Shown here piece by piece: positions 7,866 through 17,290 of a stretch of DNA of 44,941 nucleotides; within the stretch, counting starts at the first letter, position 1; the number at the start of each line of letters is the position of its first letter. Source of the stretch: Lachnospiraceae bacterium UBA3762 (GTDB taxonomy: Bacteria; Bacillota; Clostridia; Lachnospirales; Lachnospiraceae); NCBI GenBank assembly GCA_002371615.1, contig DFGA01000054.1, positions 1 to 44,941 of the forward strand, in the 5' to 3' direction. The notes under the pieces are model-generated. The model saw only the letters and a list, made by a program, of their open reading frames with translations. It made no database searches and was not told the origin of the DNA. Both the position numbers and the translations under genes were made by a program.

Positions 7866-9599
7866 TTATCCGGCATATACAAGACCTTCAAACAGATCAT
7901 CAACATTCTCTCCATCTATCTGAACGGGATAATCAGTCTTGGTAATTTTAAGTCTTACAAGCCTCCCGTCATCAAGTCTGCAGTCAACAAAACTGCTGTT
8001 ATCCGTCCGGATCGGAAGGAAATGCTCTCCTGCTTCAACAGTCTCTTCTCCCTGTTCATTAAACTCATCATCAAGCATCGTTACTTTGATGCTCTTAAGG
8101 GACTTGGCTTCCTCTGATCCCCAGCTGATCTTATATACACTGTCAACAGGCTCGGGCATTCCGTCGTCTCCGACAACATATCTTCCGTAGCAGGTATATG
8201 TTCCGAACAGATTGCCCACCTGTCCGAAATACATATTCTCAGGATCTGTGGGGATGAATTCTCCGTAATAATCCGAATCTGAAACATCGTATACGAGATG
8301 ACAGTTAAATACGCCTGCAAGCTTTATATCGTCATCATTGATGTCAAATACCATCACATCCGTATAATCATTGTAAGAAAGAGCGCATACATAAATGTAT
8401 TCTTTCCCGTCTTTTGTAACTACCTTGTACTGCTTCACATAATTCTTGTCATAATTGTATGTAAAGTACTCCTCTTCCGCTGTTGCGGATTTATCTCCCT
8501 TTTTTAAGGTAAGCGCTGTACATTCATAACCGTTATCATAGTCTTCTTCGCTCTCATCGGTTTCATAGACAAAATGAAGGGATGTATCACTCTTATCATC
8601 CCACGCACTTCCGGTCATAGGGATATCACAGTTTACGATATAGCCTGAATTCTCATCGGGGAGATACTCTTCATTTACATCTCCGGGCAATTCATCATAT
8701 GCTATCACGACATCGAAGTCTCCGGCAGCATAAGACGCTATCTCGTAAGGTCCAAAGTAAAAATGCATGCCGTCATAATCAAGATACCAGTTATATCCGA
8801 ATGTAAACCCACCGTTCTCATCTTCATTTACCATATCCGAATCCAGCTTATAGTTCTTCAGATTCTCATCCAGATCATCGTATTCATCCTCATCATTTAA
8901 AGCCAGCAGTTTTTCCTTCAGAACAGGTATAAGGTCATCTTCCGTAAGCTTGACCACATCAGTTATTGACAGTTTTTTCCCTGTGTTTACGTCATATGTA
9001 TATCCGCTCCTGCCGTACATTCCGTGAGCTCCGCCCGAAAAGCCGGAGTAATCAATACAATAACTTAAGACCTTTGAATCGGCACGACATTCTGATACTC
9101 TTGAATAATCGCTGTAAGGCCCAACGAACGGACGGTTATCCTTTTTGGAATTTGCGGCATCTTCCTGTGCCTGAGCGATCACTCCGTCTGCATCCGAAGA
9201 TGCTGCATTAAGTGATGCGATCGAATCTTCATTTAGTGTTTTATACAGTTCGGGATACGCATCCTTACTCTCTTCTGCAACCATTATGGCCTGTGCAAGT
9301 CCGTCAAAAACCTCTTTTCCTTCAAGCGGATTGCCTTCCCCGTCCTCTTTTTCCTTACCTTCATACATTGCGGAGAAGTACTTGGAAACAACCTTATAGA
9401 CAGGTTTTTCCCCCTGCTCGGTCTGAGGCTGTGATTCCGGTGCGGTCTCTGTCTCCTCCTCCATTTCTTCCGGGGTTTCGTCCTTATCTGCCTCTTGGAC
9501 ACTGCTATCCGGAGTATTAATATTCACATTAACATTTCCTCCACATGCCGAAAGTACAAAAGCCATGGCAAATATCAACAAGCATATTCTTTTCTTCAT
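7866..9599 (-). CDS. Lipoprotein with DUF3298/RsiV-like domain
   Basis: 577 residues from the ATG at 9599, chosen because it starts the signal peptide (MKKRIC, lipobox LSACG) and has AGGAG/GCAGGA sequences just upstream; the open frame extends 15 codons further without support. A Thr/Glu-rich linker follows the cysteine. Residues of roughly 150-310 contain SYCIDYSGFSGGAHG and later YFGPYEIASYAAGDFDVVI, the pattern of DUF4163/DUF3298 proteins such as RsiV and PdaC. The C-terminal half (about 320-577) is not recognised. It stands alone between two terminator-like hairpins and the divergent tdk gene. RsiV-like domains can bind lysozyme or peptidoglycan; applying that here is inference. Confidence 0.75.
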   Translation of the reverse strand: MKKRICLLIFAMAFVLSACGGNVNVNINTPDSSVQEADKDETPEEMEEETETAPESQPQTEQGEKPVYKVVSKYFSAMYEGKEKEDGEGNPLEGKEVFDGLAQAIMVAEESKDAYPELYKTLNEDSIASLNAASSDADGVIAQAQEDAANSKKDNRPFVGPYSDYSRVSECRADSKVLSYCIDYSGFSGGAHGMYGRSGYTYDVNTGKKLSITDVVKLTEDDLIPVLKEKLLALNDEDEYDDLDENLKNYKLDSDMVNEDENGGFTFGYNWYLDYDGMHFYFGPYEIASYAAGDFDVVIAYDELPGDVNEEYLPDENSGYIVNCDIPMTGSAWDDKSDTSLHFVYETDESEEDYDNGYECTALTLKKGDKSATAEEEYFTYNYDKNYVKQYKVVTKDGKEYIYVCALSYNDYTDVMVFDINDDDIKLAGVFNCHLVYDVSDSDYYGEFIPTDPENMYFGQVGNLFGTYTCYGRYVVGDDGMPEPVDSVYKISWGSEEAKSLKSIKVTMLDDEFNEQGEETVEAGEHFLPIRTDNSSFVDCRLDDGRLVRLKITKTDYPVQIDGENVDDLFEGLVYAG

Positions 9600-9762
9600 T
9601 TGATCCTGCTCCTCTCCTATAATTTTCAGCATATATTTTGACATATTATGCCTGAAAAAGTAAAGATTTTTCTACATATATCGTTTTAGATAAATTATCA
9701 ATATGAATGTGTTACAATATACAGTGAAAGAAAACACGGAAGCTGATGAAACGGAGGCATCA

Positions 9763-10365
9763 ATGGCTAAACTATACTTCAGATATGGTGCGATGGGCTG
9801 CAGTAAAACAGCTAACGCACTGATGGTTGCATTTAATTATGAAGAAAAAGGGCTCCGCCCGCTTGTCTTAAAGCCCCAGATAGATAACAGGGACGGGGAC
9901 CGGATAATAAAGAGCCGGATAGGTCTTCAGCGTGAATGCGAATTCTGCAATGACTATCTCGACGGCAGCGTGGAAGATGTTCTGGAAAAAACAAAAAACT
10001 ATGACTGTATCATCATAGACGAAGTACAGTTTTGTACAATTGAAGAAGTGCTGATGCTCCCCCACATAGTGCTGAACAACCGTATCCCGGTCATCTGCTA
10101 TGGCCTGAGGGATGATTTTTTGTTAAATCCGTTTCCCGCATCCGAAAAACTCTGTGCTATAGCGGATAAGATCGAGGAACTGAAAACCGTCTGCTGGTGC
10201 GGTGACGGTGCCACATGCAACGCCAGGATAGACGCAAACGGCAATATCATCCGTAAAGGAAAGCAGATCGAACTTGGCGGAAACGATAAATATGTCTCCC
10301 TTTGCAAAAAGCACTACTTTTCAGGCGAAACAGGCAGGATCAGTTCAAGGTTTCTCTCAAACTGA
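9763..10365 (+). CDS. tdk: Thymidine kinase (type II)
   Basis: 200 residues. The enzyme phosphorylates thymidine with ATP in the pyrimidine salvage pathway in the cytoplasm. The start MAKLYFRYGAM matches the family N-terminus and has GGAGG just upstream; the frame extends 20 codons further without support. The P-loop reads GAMGCSKT, with Cys-Ser in place of the more usual Asn/Phe-Ala/Ser-Gly. DEVQF carries the catalytic and Mg-binding acidic residues, and CYGLRDDF is the conserved base-binding region. Zn-type cysteines are seen in VCWCG and around SLCKKHY. The last 52 bases overlap the end of the convergent GerMN gene. Confidence 0.93.
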   Translation: MAKLYFRYGAMGCSKTANALMVAFNYEEKGLRPLVLKPQIDNRDGDRIIKSRIGLQRECEFCNDYLDGSVEDVLEKTKNYDCIIIDEVQFCTIEEVLMLPHIVLNNRIPVICYGLRDDFLLNPFPASEKLCAIADKIEELKTVCWCGDGATCNARIDANGNIIRKGKQIELGGNDKYVSLCKKHYFSGETGRISSRFLSN

Positions 10366-11255
10366 GATGAAAAATCATATGCCCCGAGACTTTCATCCTT
10401 GCTGCCATCAATCAGTATCTGAACCTTATTGACATTTCCGAGCTCCGTAAGCGAATTGACCAGAGAGTATACTATAACCTCATCCGATACATTTGAAGTT
10501 TTGTTTAGGAAATCCCGGCTTAGGTTGACATAACAAACCCCATCCTGAGTCGTGACGGACAGGACGTTTGTTGCGGGGTCTATCGTAGCAAAAGCATCCG
10601 TACTGTGCGGGCCGGAAATAACGTTATCAACTACAAGCCTGTCCATGGAAATGTTTCCGTTGTAAGTAATGTTTTCTGTCTTTTCGACAAGGCTTTGACC
10701 GCTCTCATCCGCAAAGTATAACGTAAGCTGTGCCCTTTCATAGGCATTTATCATTGCCCCCTCATTTTCTACAAACGAATCAGGTGTCAGCAGCCCGACA
10801 GGTATATTCCTTGAATCACATAGAGGAGTTGAGTCGACAGAAAAGCTTACCGCATAAACATTATCCAGCTGGCACAGCGTTTTTACTATCGCAGCTTCGC
10901 ACAATACCCTTCTCATCTGGGATATCTTATTAAAGGACTCGTCAAAGTCAACGTTAACAGTCTGATGCCCGATTATATATGTAACACTTGTTATTTCTTC
11001 CGGGATCGCAGATCTTATGCGGTCTTTGTCAGGCCCGTCTATCATTCTCTGAAGAAGCTGTTCAACCTGGTTTGACAGATCACTGTTCATTGGAATACTA
11101 TATTCTGCCTGCTCAATAAATGTCATATCTCTCGAGAGGTCATACACATATGTATCTTTCTCTTCGGGCCCGGTCTCAGCTCTGTTGCATGCACATGAGA
11201 GCATAAGAACTAACATGACCGGCATGATTTTAATTAATATGCATATTCTATTCAT
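10314..11255 (-). CDS. GerMN-domain lipoprotein
   Basis: 313 residues from the ATG at 11255, which overlaps the end of the kinase gene by 8 bases and has GGGAG upstream. A hydrophobic signal segment ends LSCACN, a lipobox-like site. Two successive GerMN-type modules (about residues 40-155 and 185-300) show the typical pattern of a short hairpin followed by a VNVDFDESF / CYVNLSRDF-type strand. GerMN domains occur in spore germination protein GerM and in lipoproteins next to cell-wall two-component systems. Being third in an operon with a regulator and kinase suggests it modulates that kinase or the cell wall. Its 3' end overlaps tdk by 52 bases on the opposite strand. Confidence 0.85.
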   Translation of the reverse strand: MNRICILIKIMPVMLVLMLSCACNRAETGPEEKDTYVYDLSRDMTFIEQAEYSIPMNSDLSNQVEQLLQRMIDGPDKDRIRSAIPEEITSVTYIIGHQTVNVDFDESFNKISQMRRVLCEAAIVKTLCQLDNVYAVSFSVDSTPLCDSRNIPVGLLTPDSFVENEGAMINAYERAQLTLYFADESGQSLVEKTENITYNGNISMDRLVVDNVISGPHSTDAFATIDPATNVLSVTTQDGVCYVNLSRDFLNKTSNVSDEVIVYSLVNSLTELGNVNKVQILIDGSKDESLGAYDFSSQFERNLELILPVSPEK

Positions 11256-12732
11256 GCGGATCACTCTCCCTGCTTTCAAATACCTGATCACCTGCCGGCA
11301 CTATATAGCTTATCGGTATCCTGATCTCAAACCTGGAACCTTCCCCAACCCTGCTCTCGGCCTTTATCACACCTTTATGCATCAAAACGGAACCTTTTGC
11401 TATCGCAAGACCCAGTCCTGTTCCACCGATACTCCTAGAGTGCGACTTATCAACTCTGTAGAACCTCTCGTATATGTTAGGAAGATCCTCCTCGGGAATG
11501 CCCATTCCGGTATCCTCAACCGTAATTACAAACATCATCGGCTCACTGTCAAGCGTTACTGTTACTCTTCCGCCTTCGTGATTATACTTGATACCGTTTT
11601 CTATAATATTTGTAATTGCAAGCGAAAGCTTTGTCTCGTCTATTTCGGCTTCAACATGTCTTACAACTTCATATACAAGTTCAACATGCTCTTTATCCGC
11701 TATCGGCGACAGTCTTTTTATGACTTTTCCGATCATCTGCTCTATATCGCATTTTTCTATCTGAAGGTTGGCGCCGGCCCTGTCCATCTTAACAAGCGAG
11801 AGCAGATCGTTTATTATTCTGTCCTCCCTGTCAACTTCAACGGATATATCTTCCATAAATTCCCTGTATATCTCATTCGGCACTTCCGGCTGGGCTAAAA
11901 GCGATTCCGCAAGAACCTTGACGGACGTAATTGGTGTTTTCAGTTCATGAGATACGTTGGCTACGAATTCGCTTCTCGAATCATCCAGGTTTTTCATTCT
12001 TGTTAGCACCTGCCTGAATGACTCGTTGATCTGCTCCGTTTCTTTATAAGGAATAATGCTTATCTCTTCATCAAGACCAAAACCTTCCCTTATATTCTCG
12101 ACAGAAGACGACAGTCTCCTAAACTGCTCCGTGATCCTTGCGGCAACATAAAAAGCAATTCCGAGAACAACAGCAATAAGCGCCATAATGACAAGTGTTG
12201 ACAGTCTTCTGGAATTATTAAGTATACTGTCTGTCTCGGCAGTGCTTACGCTGGTTAACATAACACCGACAGGTTCCGAATCACTGTTCATTATAGGTGT
12301 AACGGTCTCTATGTAATGATCCTCTTTGTCGTACTTGCCCGTGCTCTCTCCCGAAAGACCCCTTGCAACATCATCGGAGATCATATACTTGCCCTCTCCG
12401 AGATTATATGTATCTTTTACTATTTTAAGGTCTGAATTGATTATAAGGACACGGCCGTCGTAAAGATTGGAAAGCTGCGCAAGCTCCGAATTTGCTATCT
12501 CGTTATCCGTTGCATCCGGGAAACCGGCCGAAAAAAGATGATCCGCAATTACAAGACACTGGTTCTGGACAAGTTTAATTCTTGAATTGATCGCCTGACG
12601 TTCATAGTTGTGTAACAGGGCGAGGCTTAAAATAACGCATGGAATTATTCCGGACAGACATATTATCATGAACAGTTCCGCTCGCAGGCTCCTTGCTATC
12701 TTCAGTTTGAATCCTTTAAACCCTTCCTGCAC
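11248..12732 (-). CDS. Sensor histidine kinase, WalK/PhoR-like
   Basis: 494 residues. A membrane helix near residues 18-42 and a second near 178-200 flank an extracellular sensor region of about 135 residues, and a HAMP-like linker follows. The dimerisation helix carries FVANVSHELKTPITS with the phospho-acceptor His. The ATPase domain has an N-box (NIIENGIKYNHEGG), DTGMGIPEEDL and GGTGLGLAIAKG. The gene starts 3 bases after the regulator stop and is followed by the overlapping GerMN gene. This regulator-kinase-GerMN order resembles WalRK-type cell-wall operons in Clostridia, so a role in peptidoglycan homeostasis is likely but not proven. No cytoplasmic PAS domain is seen, unlike Bacillus WalK. 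Confidence 0.88.
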   Translation of the reverse strand: MQEGFKGFKLKIARSLRAELFMIICLSGIIPCVILSLALLHNYERQAINSRIKLVQNQCLVIADHLFSAGFPDATDNEIANSELAQLSNLYDGRVLIINSDLKIVKDTYNLGEGKYMISDDVARGLSGESTGKYDKEDHYIETVTPIMNSDSEPVGVMLTSVSTAETDSILNNSRRLSTLVIMALIAVVLGIAFYVAARITEQFRRLSSSVENIREGFGLDEEISIIPYKETEQINESFRQVLTRMKNLDDSRSEFVANVSHELKTPITSVKVLAESLLAQPEVPNEIYREFMEDISVEVDREDRIINDLLSLVKMDRAGANLQIEKCDIEQMIGKVIKRLSPIADKEHVELVYEVVRHVEAEIDETKLSLAITNIIENGIKYNHEGGRVTVTLDSEPMMFVITVEDTGMGIPEEDLPNIYERFYRVDKSHSRSIGGTGLGLAIAKGSVLMHKGVIKAESRVGEGSRFEIRIPISYIVPAGDQVFESRESDPHE

Positions 12733-12735
12733 GCG

Positions 12736-13431
12736 TTACTCTCCGTAAAAGTACCCTACTCCCCATTTTGTATGGACATATGACGGCTCACCCGGATTGG
12801 GTTCGATTTTTTCCCGAAGCCTCCTGACATGAACATCAACTGTCCTGACATCACCGGGGTATTCGCTTCCCCATACTATATTAAGCAGTTTCTCTCTGGA
12901 AAAGATCATATTGGGGTTGCTGCACAAGAGAGCCAGAATGTCAAACTCCTTGGATGTCAGATTATATTCCCTTCCGGCAATATAACAACGCCTGTTATTT
13001 ACGTCGAGTTTTATGCTGCCTATCAATATATTATTGGAATCTGAGCTGTCGGATGCTTCCTTCTGTAATGAATACGATACCCTTCTCATTACCGCTTTTA
13101 TCCTTGCCTTTAATTCCATAACGTTAAAAGGCTTGGTGATATAATCATCTGCACCGCACTCGAGTCCCATGATTTTATCGTCATCCTCGCTTTTGGCTGT
13201 AAGCATGATAATGGGAACACGCGAAAATGTGCGGACCTTTTCACAGACCTCATATCCGTTCATCTCGGGCAGCATCAGGTCAAGAAGCACGATATCGTAA
13301 TCGTTTTCCTTTATCTTCTGCAAAGCCTCACTGCCGTCAAATGCACAGTCCACCGTATTCCCATCCTGTTCAAGGGAAAAAGCCAGTCCCTTTACTATAA
13401 GTTTTTCATCATCCACCACGAGAATATTCAT
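12736..13431 (-). CDS. OmpR/PhoB-family response regulator, WalR-like
   Basis: 231 residues. The receiver domain shows Asp7/Asp8, phospho-acceptor Asp51 (VLLDLMLPEMNG) and Lys100 (DYITKPF). The winged-helix DNA-binding domain (about 135-230) has the typical LTSKEFDILALL, TVDVHVRRLREKIE and GVGYFYG segments. It is followed after 3 bases by its presumed kinase. The gap to comEA upstream is only 32 bases, so it may share a transcript with comEA and htrA. WalR identity is inferred from the kinase and GerMN neighbours. Confidence 0.9.
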   Translation of the reverse strand: MNILVVDDEKLIVKGLAFSLEQDGNTVDCAFDGSEALQKIKENDYDIVLLDLMLPEMNGYEVCEKVRTFSRVPIIMLTAKSEDDDKIMGLECGADDYITKPFNVMELKARIKAVMRRVSYSLQKEASDSSDSNNILIGSIKLDVNNRRCYIAGREYNLTSKEFDILALLCSNPNMIFSREKLLNIVWGSEYPGDVRTVDVHVRRLREKIEPNPGEPSYVHTKWGVGYFYGE

Positions 13432-13463
13432 TCGTTTTCTCCGCCCGTTTTGAAATTAATATG

Positions 13464-14108
13464 TTAATTGACACAGATAAGATCTTTGATCTTATTATAC
13501 ATCCCTTCCTTGATTCCTGCGACAAGCATTATATCCTCGATGGAACCGAATCCACCGTTTTCCTGCCTGTAGTTAATGATCTTGTCGGCCTTGGACTCTC
13601 CGACACCGGGAAGGGTCATAAGAGTTGCCTTATCTGCGGAATTTATGTTAACCTTTCCGCCTGACCCCATCGGATCATCTCCGGCAGTTGATCCGGCAGT
13701 TTCGTTTTCCGCCACCGGAGCCTGTTCAATTTCTTCATCCGTAGGAATGTAGATCTTCTGTCCGTCCTCTATTCTTGCGGCAAGATTGATGTATTCTTCG
13801 GCAGCATCTTCCGCAAATCCCCCTGCTGCATTTACGGCATCAATCATCCTGACATCGGGATCAAGCGTATACACATCGGGAGTTCTGACTGCCCCGCACA
13901 CATACACCCTGATCTTTCGGATCATTTTCTCACCTTCCGTACCATCGTCGTTCTGTATGACAATTTCCGGTCCGGTTTTCTCATTTTGAGACTTAACCTG
14001 CGGCTTTATGTCGATTATCCGCTCATCCTTATTTCCACAGCCACAAAAAGCCGTAGCAATCACAAGGATTGCCACGGCAAAACAATATTTGATTTTATTT
14101 ATTTTCAC
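13464..14108 (-). CDS. comEA: ComEA-family DNA-binding competence protein
   Basis: 214 residues. A signal segment ends with CGCGN, so it may be lipid-anchored instead of held by a transmembrane helix; the lipobox is not canonical. An SLBB domain (about residues 63-123, KIRVYVCGAVRTPDVYTL) is followed by a Ser/Thr/Gly linker and a double helix-hairpin-helix (about 150-214, KVNINSADKATLMTLPGVG). ComEA binds double-stranded DNA at the cell surface during natural transformation. The SLBB plus HhH layout matches the Firmicute family in order and length. No ComEC or ComEB gene lies in the window. Confidence 0.9.
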   Translation of the reverse strand: MKINKIKYCFAVAILVIATAFCGCGNKDERIIDIKPQVKSQNEKTGPEIVIQNDDGTEGEKMIRKIRVYVCGAVRTPDVYTLDPDVRMIDAVNAAGGFAEDAAEEYINLAARIEDGQKIYIPTDEEIEQAPVAENETAGSTAGDDPMGSGGKVNINSADKATLMTLPGVGESKADKIINYRQENGGFGSIEDIMLVAGIKEGMYNKIKDLICVN

Positions 14109-14165
14109 AGGTTCACTCTTTCCGAGTTTCCCGTAACCTTATTCTGTGCCTGCAGGCGATCTCTT

Positions 14166-15614
14166 CTATCTTCCGAACCCGAAGAAGAATTCCTTCAGCT
14201 CATCCGGCAGTGAGTTATAATAATCCTGCATGTCCTTTTCACTGTTCCGGTTATTGCCGTCCCCGCCGTCTTCGCTTTCCTTTTCGTCGTTTTGGTCGTT
14301 CTCTTCATCAATTGAGTCGACCCCGGAATCCTTTCTTGTAGCCAGAGTTACAGTCACTGTCTTTTCTATATATTCTCCATCCTGCTGTCTGCTTATCACA
14401 AGATCGACTTCTTCACCGGCTTCGTAATAATCAAGCTTGTTGCGAAGTTCGGAAATTGAAGATACCGAAACACCATCAAACTTCTTGATAATATCGCCTT
14501 TATGTATTCCTGCTTTATCCGCAGGTCCGTCTTCCGATATTTCCTGAAGATATATTCCCTCGGGAATTCCGTACATTGTCGATGTCTGTGCATCTACGGA
14601 TACACCGGTTATTCCGAGATATCCTGCCTTATCTTCGTCAACCTTGTCTCTCGACTTGCGGTTCATGAAAGATTCAATGGTTTCATTTGCAGTATTTACG
14701 GGTATTGCATATCCCATACCTTCAACATAGGTTGACATAATCTTGGCGGAATTGATTCCTATCAGCTCACCCTTCATGTTGAATAATGCGCCGCCTGAGT
14801 TGCCCGGGTTGATTGCGGCATCAGTCTGAATAAACTTTATATCTTCATCGTCATCAGGTACATCACGGTCAAGTGCCGATATTATTCCTGTCGTTACGGA
14901 CTGTCCGTAGCCAATGGCATTTCCTATTGCAACAACCTGCTCTCCCACCATAAGGTCATCCGAGTCACCTATAACCGCGACCCTGATCTCGTCAAGAGTG
15001 CTGCTCTTAACATCGGAAACCTTTACACCTATAACTGCCAGATCAAGGTCCGAATCCTGTCCTTTGATTGAAGCATCATATATCTCCGAATCAACAAAAC
15101 CGACTGTTATCGAGTTTGCTCCGTTTACAACATGACTGTTGGTCGCTATCAACAGTTCTTCATCGGTCTGTCCTATTATGATTCCGCTTCCTCTTGAAAC
15201 GTTCTCATATTCGCGGATCCCGTTTCCCCACATATCACGAAGCTGTGTTACGGATGTATTTGTTATCGAAACAACCGAGGGAAGATTATTCTTAACAAGC
15301 TCTGTCACGGATAAATTCGCATTGCCGCTTCCTGTTGTTTCATCAACCGCCTTTGTAAGCGTCGTTTCTCCACTCTTTTCTTTAGCATCGGCCTCTTTGG
15401 CGGTCTCTTTTTTATCTTCTTTTTTCGTGCCTACAGACTCCTGCCCGTCCTCTTCATCATCCTTATCAGCCTCTATCCGGGTCAAAGTCCCTGCCCTGTC
15501 AGGGAAAAATCTGTTTATCGTCCTTGTCACTCCTGCAAAGGTAAAGGCAGCCAGAACACCGAAAATTATTCCCACCGCTGCTCCTATTCCTACTTTTTTC
15601 CAGAAACTGCTCAT
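14166..15614 (-). CDS. htrA: HtrA/DegP-like membrane-anchored serine protease
   Basis: 482 residues from the ATG at 15614, which has AAGG 8 bases upstream; the ATG two codons earlier sits too close to it. One membrane helix (about residues 8-28) is followed by an acidic/Lys-rich linker to about residue 100. The trypsin-like domain carries the triad His161 (ATNSHVV), Asp191 (SDLDLAVIG) and Ser273 (NPGNSGGAL). One PDZ domain (about 340-430) contains GPADKAGIHKGDII. It should degrade or refold misfolded exported proteins on the outer face of the membrane. It lies upstream of comEA and a WalRK-like pair on the same strand, a grouping of envelope-stress functions. Confidence 0.93.
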   Translation of the reverse strand: MSSFWKKVGIGAAVGIIFGVLAAFTFAGVTRTINRFFPDRAGTLTRIEADKDDEEDGQESVGTKKEDKKETAKEADAKEKSGETTLTKAVDETTGSGNANLSVTELVKNNLPSVVSITNTSVTQLRDMWGNGIREYENVSRGSGIIIGQTDEELLIATNSHVVNGANSITVGFVDSEIYDASIKGQDSDLDLAVIGVKVSDVKSSTLDEIRVAVIGDSDDLMVGEQVVAIGNAIGYGQSVTTGIISALDRDVPDDDEDIKFIQTDAAINPGNSGGALFNMKGELIGINSAKIMSTYVEGMGYAIPVNTANETIESFMNRKSRDKVDEDKAGYLGITGVSVDAQTSTMYGIPEGIYLQEISEDGPADKAGIHKGDIIKKFDGVSVSSISELRNKLDYYEAGEEVDLVISRQQDGEYIEKTVTVTLATRKDSGVDSIDEENDQNDEKESEDGGDGNNRNSEKDMQDYYNSLPDELKEFFFGFGR

Positions 15615-15701
15615 AATCATTACCTTCCTTTCATCACTTTTTAGCTTATTTTCGCCCCAAATAATTACGAATATGTGATGAAATTGTGTATTATTTATGT
15701 C

Positions 15702-17288
15702 TTAGTACACAAATTTTCCGGCTCCCGCATTAAACGACTCCTGGGTCGGCAGGTTTGCCCTTATCTCCTCTATCTGGGCACCGATCGTATCAGACAGTTC
15801 TTTTAATGTCTCATCCGGATCGGCTCCGTTCCATACTTTGGTAAACGCTATCTCAAGCTGGACCCAGTAATTTGCGGCTTCGACCATCTTCGGAAGAGGT
15901 ACCGATCTTTCGTACTCATCCATTGTCTTTGATATCTCGGCATCCTCATATTCAACAGCTTTGCTGCATGATACCTTTCCCGATTTAGCGTACAGATCCT
16001 GTGCCTTGTAATTTACCAGATAAGTCGCAAACCTGTTTGCATCGGGCTTTTTGTCCGAATATCCGTTTACGGCAACAACGTCCGTAACAGACAGTCCCCT
16101 CGCCTTCAAAAGTGAAGAGATATCCGGCAGAGTGGAAACCCCGTATTCGAATTCAAAATCGCCGGCCTTTTGTGCCTCATGGATACGTTTTATTGCATCG
16201 GTTGTTGCAACGGTAAATACCATCTTTCCGTCAATAAAATCCTGAAGTATCTTGTCATAATTGTCGACCTTGGTATCGATGGAGAAGAACTGGTTCATCT
16301 CCTGATATTCCCGGAGACTCTCCACCGCCTGACTGTTATATATATTGAAGATCGCGGCATTATCGCCGTGAGGTCCTCCTACATCCATATAGTTTCCGAC
16401 AAAGAAATAATTATAGAAAATATCCGATACATCCCATTTAAACACCGACTCTACAGCCTCGGGAGCATCATAGTTGTTAGCAAATGTTTTGATATCCTCA
16501 ATCGAAGCCGGGATCATCGTGGCAAGTTTTTCCAAAACCTCCGGATCGGCAACAGCATCTTCTTCCCCCATTGGATCGGACATATCTTCTTCGGCTGCCG
16601 GCTCTTCCGCTGCCTCTTCATCTCCTGCTGCTTCTTCTGCTGCTTCCTCTTCCGGTTCTCCGTTTTCAAGCAGTTCGTTTGTCGCCTCCATGGCCTCTTC
16701 AAGATCAGCATCAGCCTCTATCTTATTCTGGGCTATGCTTGCCATATAGGTTTTGTTATACAACAGGAAATTTGTCTCATAATAGAGCGGATACCCGACA
16801 TAATGGTCGTAGCAGCTTATGGCATCAAGAGCCGTCTGCGGATACATTGCATCGGTAACGACTCCCGCAGGATCCGTTATAGGACTGGCAAGTCCTGCAA
16901 GATAAGCACGCAGCAGATTGTCATGACTTGTTATATACAGATCAGGCACCGGCTCTTCCCGCTCCGATTCCGCCTTAACCGAGACAGCGTTTATCGCCTC
17001 GAGAAACTGAACGCCGTCTTTTAACATAATATTTACTTTTATACCCTGATCCTGCTGAAAAGAAAGTGCAACCGAAGTCAGATATTCGGTAAGAGCATCA
17101 TCCGAATACCAGAGTGTCAGGCTCCCGTCATCTTCTATCAGGCTTTGATCCTGGGTCTTGCCGGAAGGGGTGCCCTCATCTTCGGAAGCGGATGCCGTAT
17201 ATCCGGCATCATCAACAGTAAAAGCCACATAAAAGCAGGTGGCAGCAAGAAGAAACACCAGAAAGGCGCATATGAATCTTTTTAACAT
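15702..17288 (-). CDS. Extracellular solute-binding protein (family 1) with acidic insert
   Basis: 528 residues. An N-terminal hydrophobic segment (about 5-24) acts as signal or membrane anchor; no clean lipobox is seen. The body resembles MalE-type ABC binding proteins: LTLWYSDDALTEYL near residue 57, VPDLYITSHDNLL near 114, YVGYPLYYETNFLLYNK near 163, and DFIDGKMVFTVATTDA in the second lobe. A Glu/Ala-rich low-complexity insert lies at about residues 196-250, right after the conserved LLYNKTY region. The start codon follows the argD stop by 2 bases and the GGAG site overlaps the argD end, so translation is coupled to arginine biosynthesis genes. No permease or ATPase gene is adjacent, and the ligand is unknown. 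Confidence 0.82.
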   Translation of the reverse strand: MLKRFICAFLVFLLAATCFYVAFTVDDAGYTASASEDEGTPSGKTQDQSLIEDDGSLTLWYSDDALTEYLTSVALSFQQDQGIKVNIMLKDGVQFLEAINAVSVKAESEREEPVPDLYITSHDNLLRAYLAGLASPITDPAGVVTDAMYPQTALDAISCYDHYVGYPLYYETNFLLYNKTYMASIAQNKIEADADLEEAMEATNELLENGEPEEEAAEEAAGDEEAAEEPAAEEDMSDPMGEEDAVADPEVLEKLATMIPASIEDIKTFANNYDAPEAVESVFKWDVSDIFYNYFFVGNYMDVGGPHGDNAAIFNIYNSQAVESLREYQEMNQFFSIDTKVDNYDKILQDFIDGKMVFTVATTDAIKRIHEAQKAGDFEFEYGVSTLPDISSLLKARGLSVTDVVAVNGYSDKKPDANRFATYLVNYKAQDLYAKSGKVSCSKAVEYEDAEISKTMDEYERSVPLPKMVEAANYWVQLEIAFTKVWNGADPDETLKELSDTIGAQIEEIRANLPTQESFNAGAGKFVY

Positions 17289-17290
17289 AT

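Noticed and set aside
16520..16700. Low-complexity stretch as a possible tandem repeat
   Set aside because: It is a Glu/Ala-rich coding region with irregular units; no exact DNA repeat was found.
16170..17024. 284-codon plus-strand frame over the solute-binding protein gene
   Set aside because: It is the antisense of a well-supported gene, with no ribosome binding site and a Cys/Ile/Phe-rich composition.
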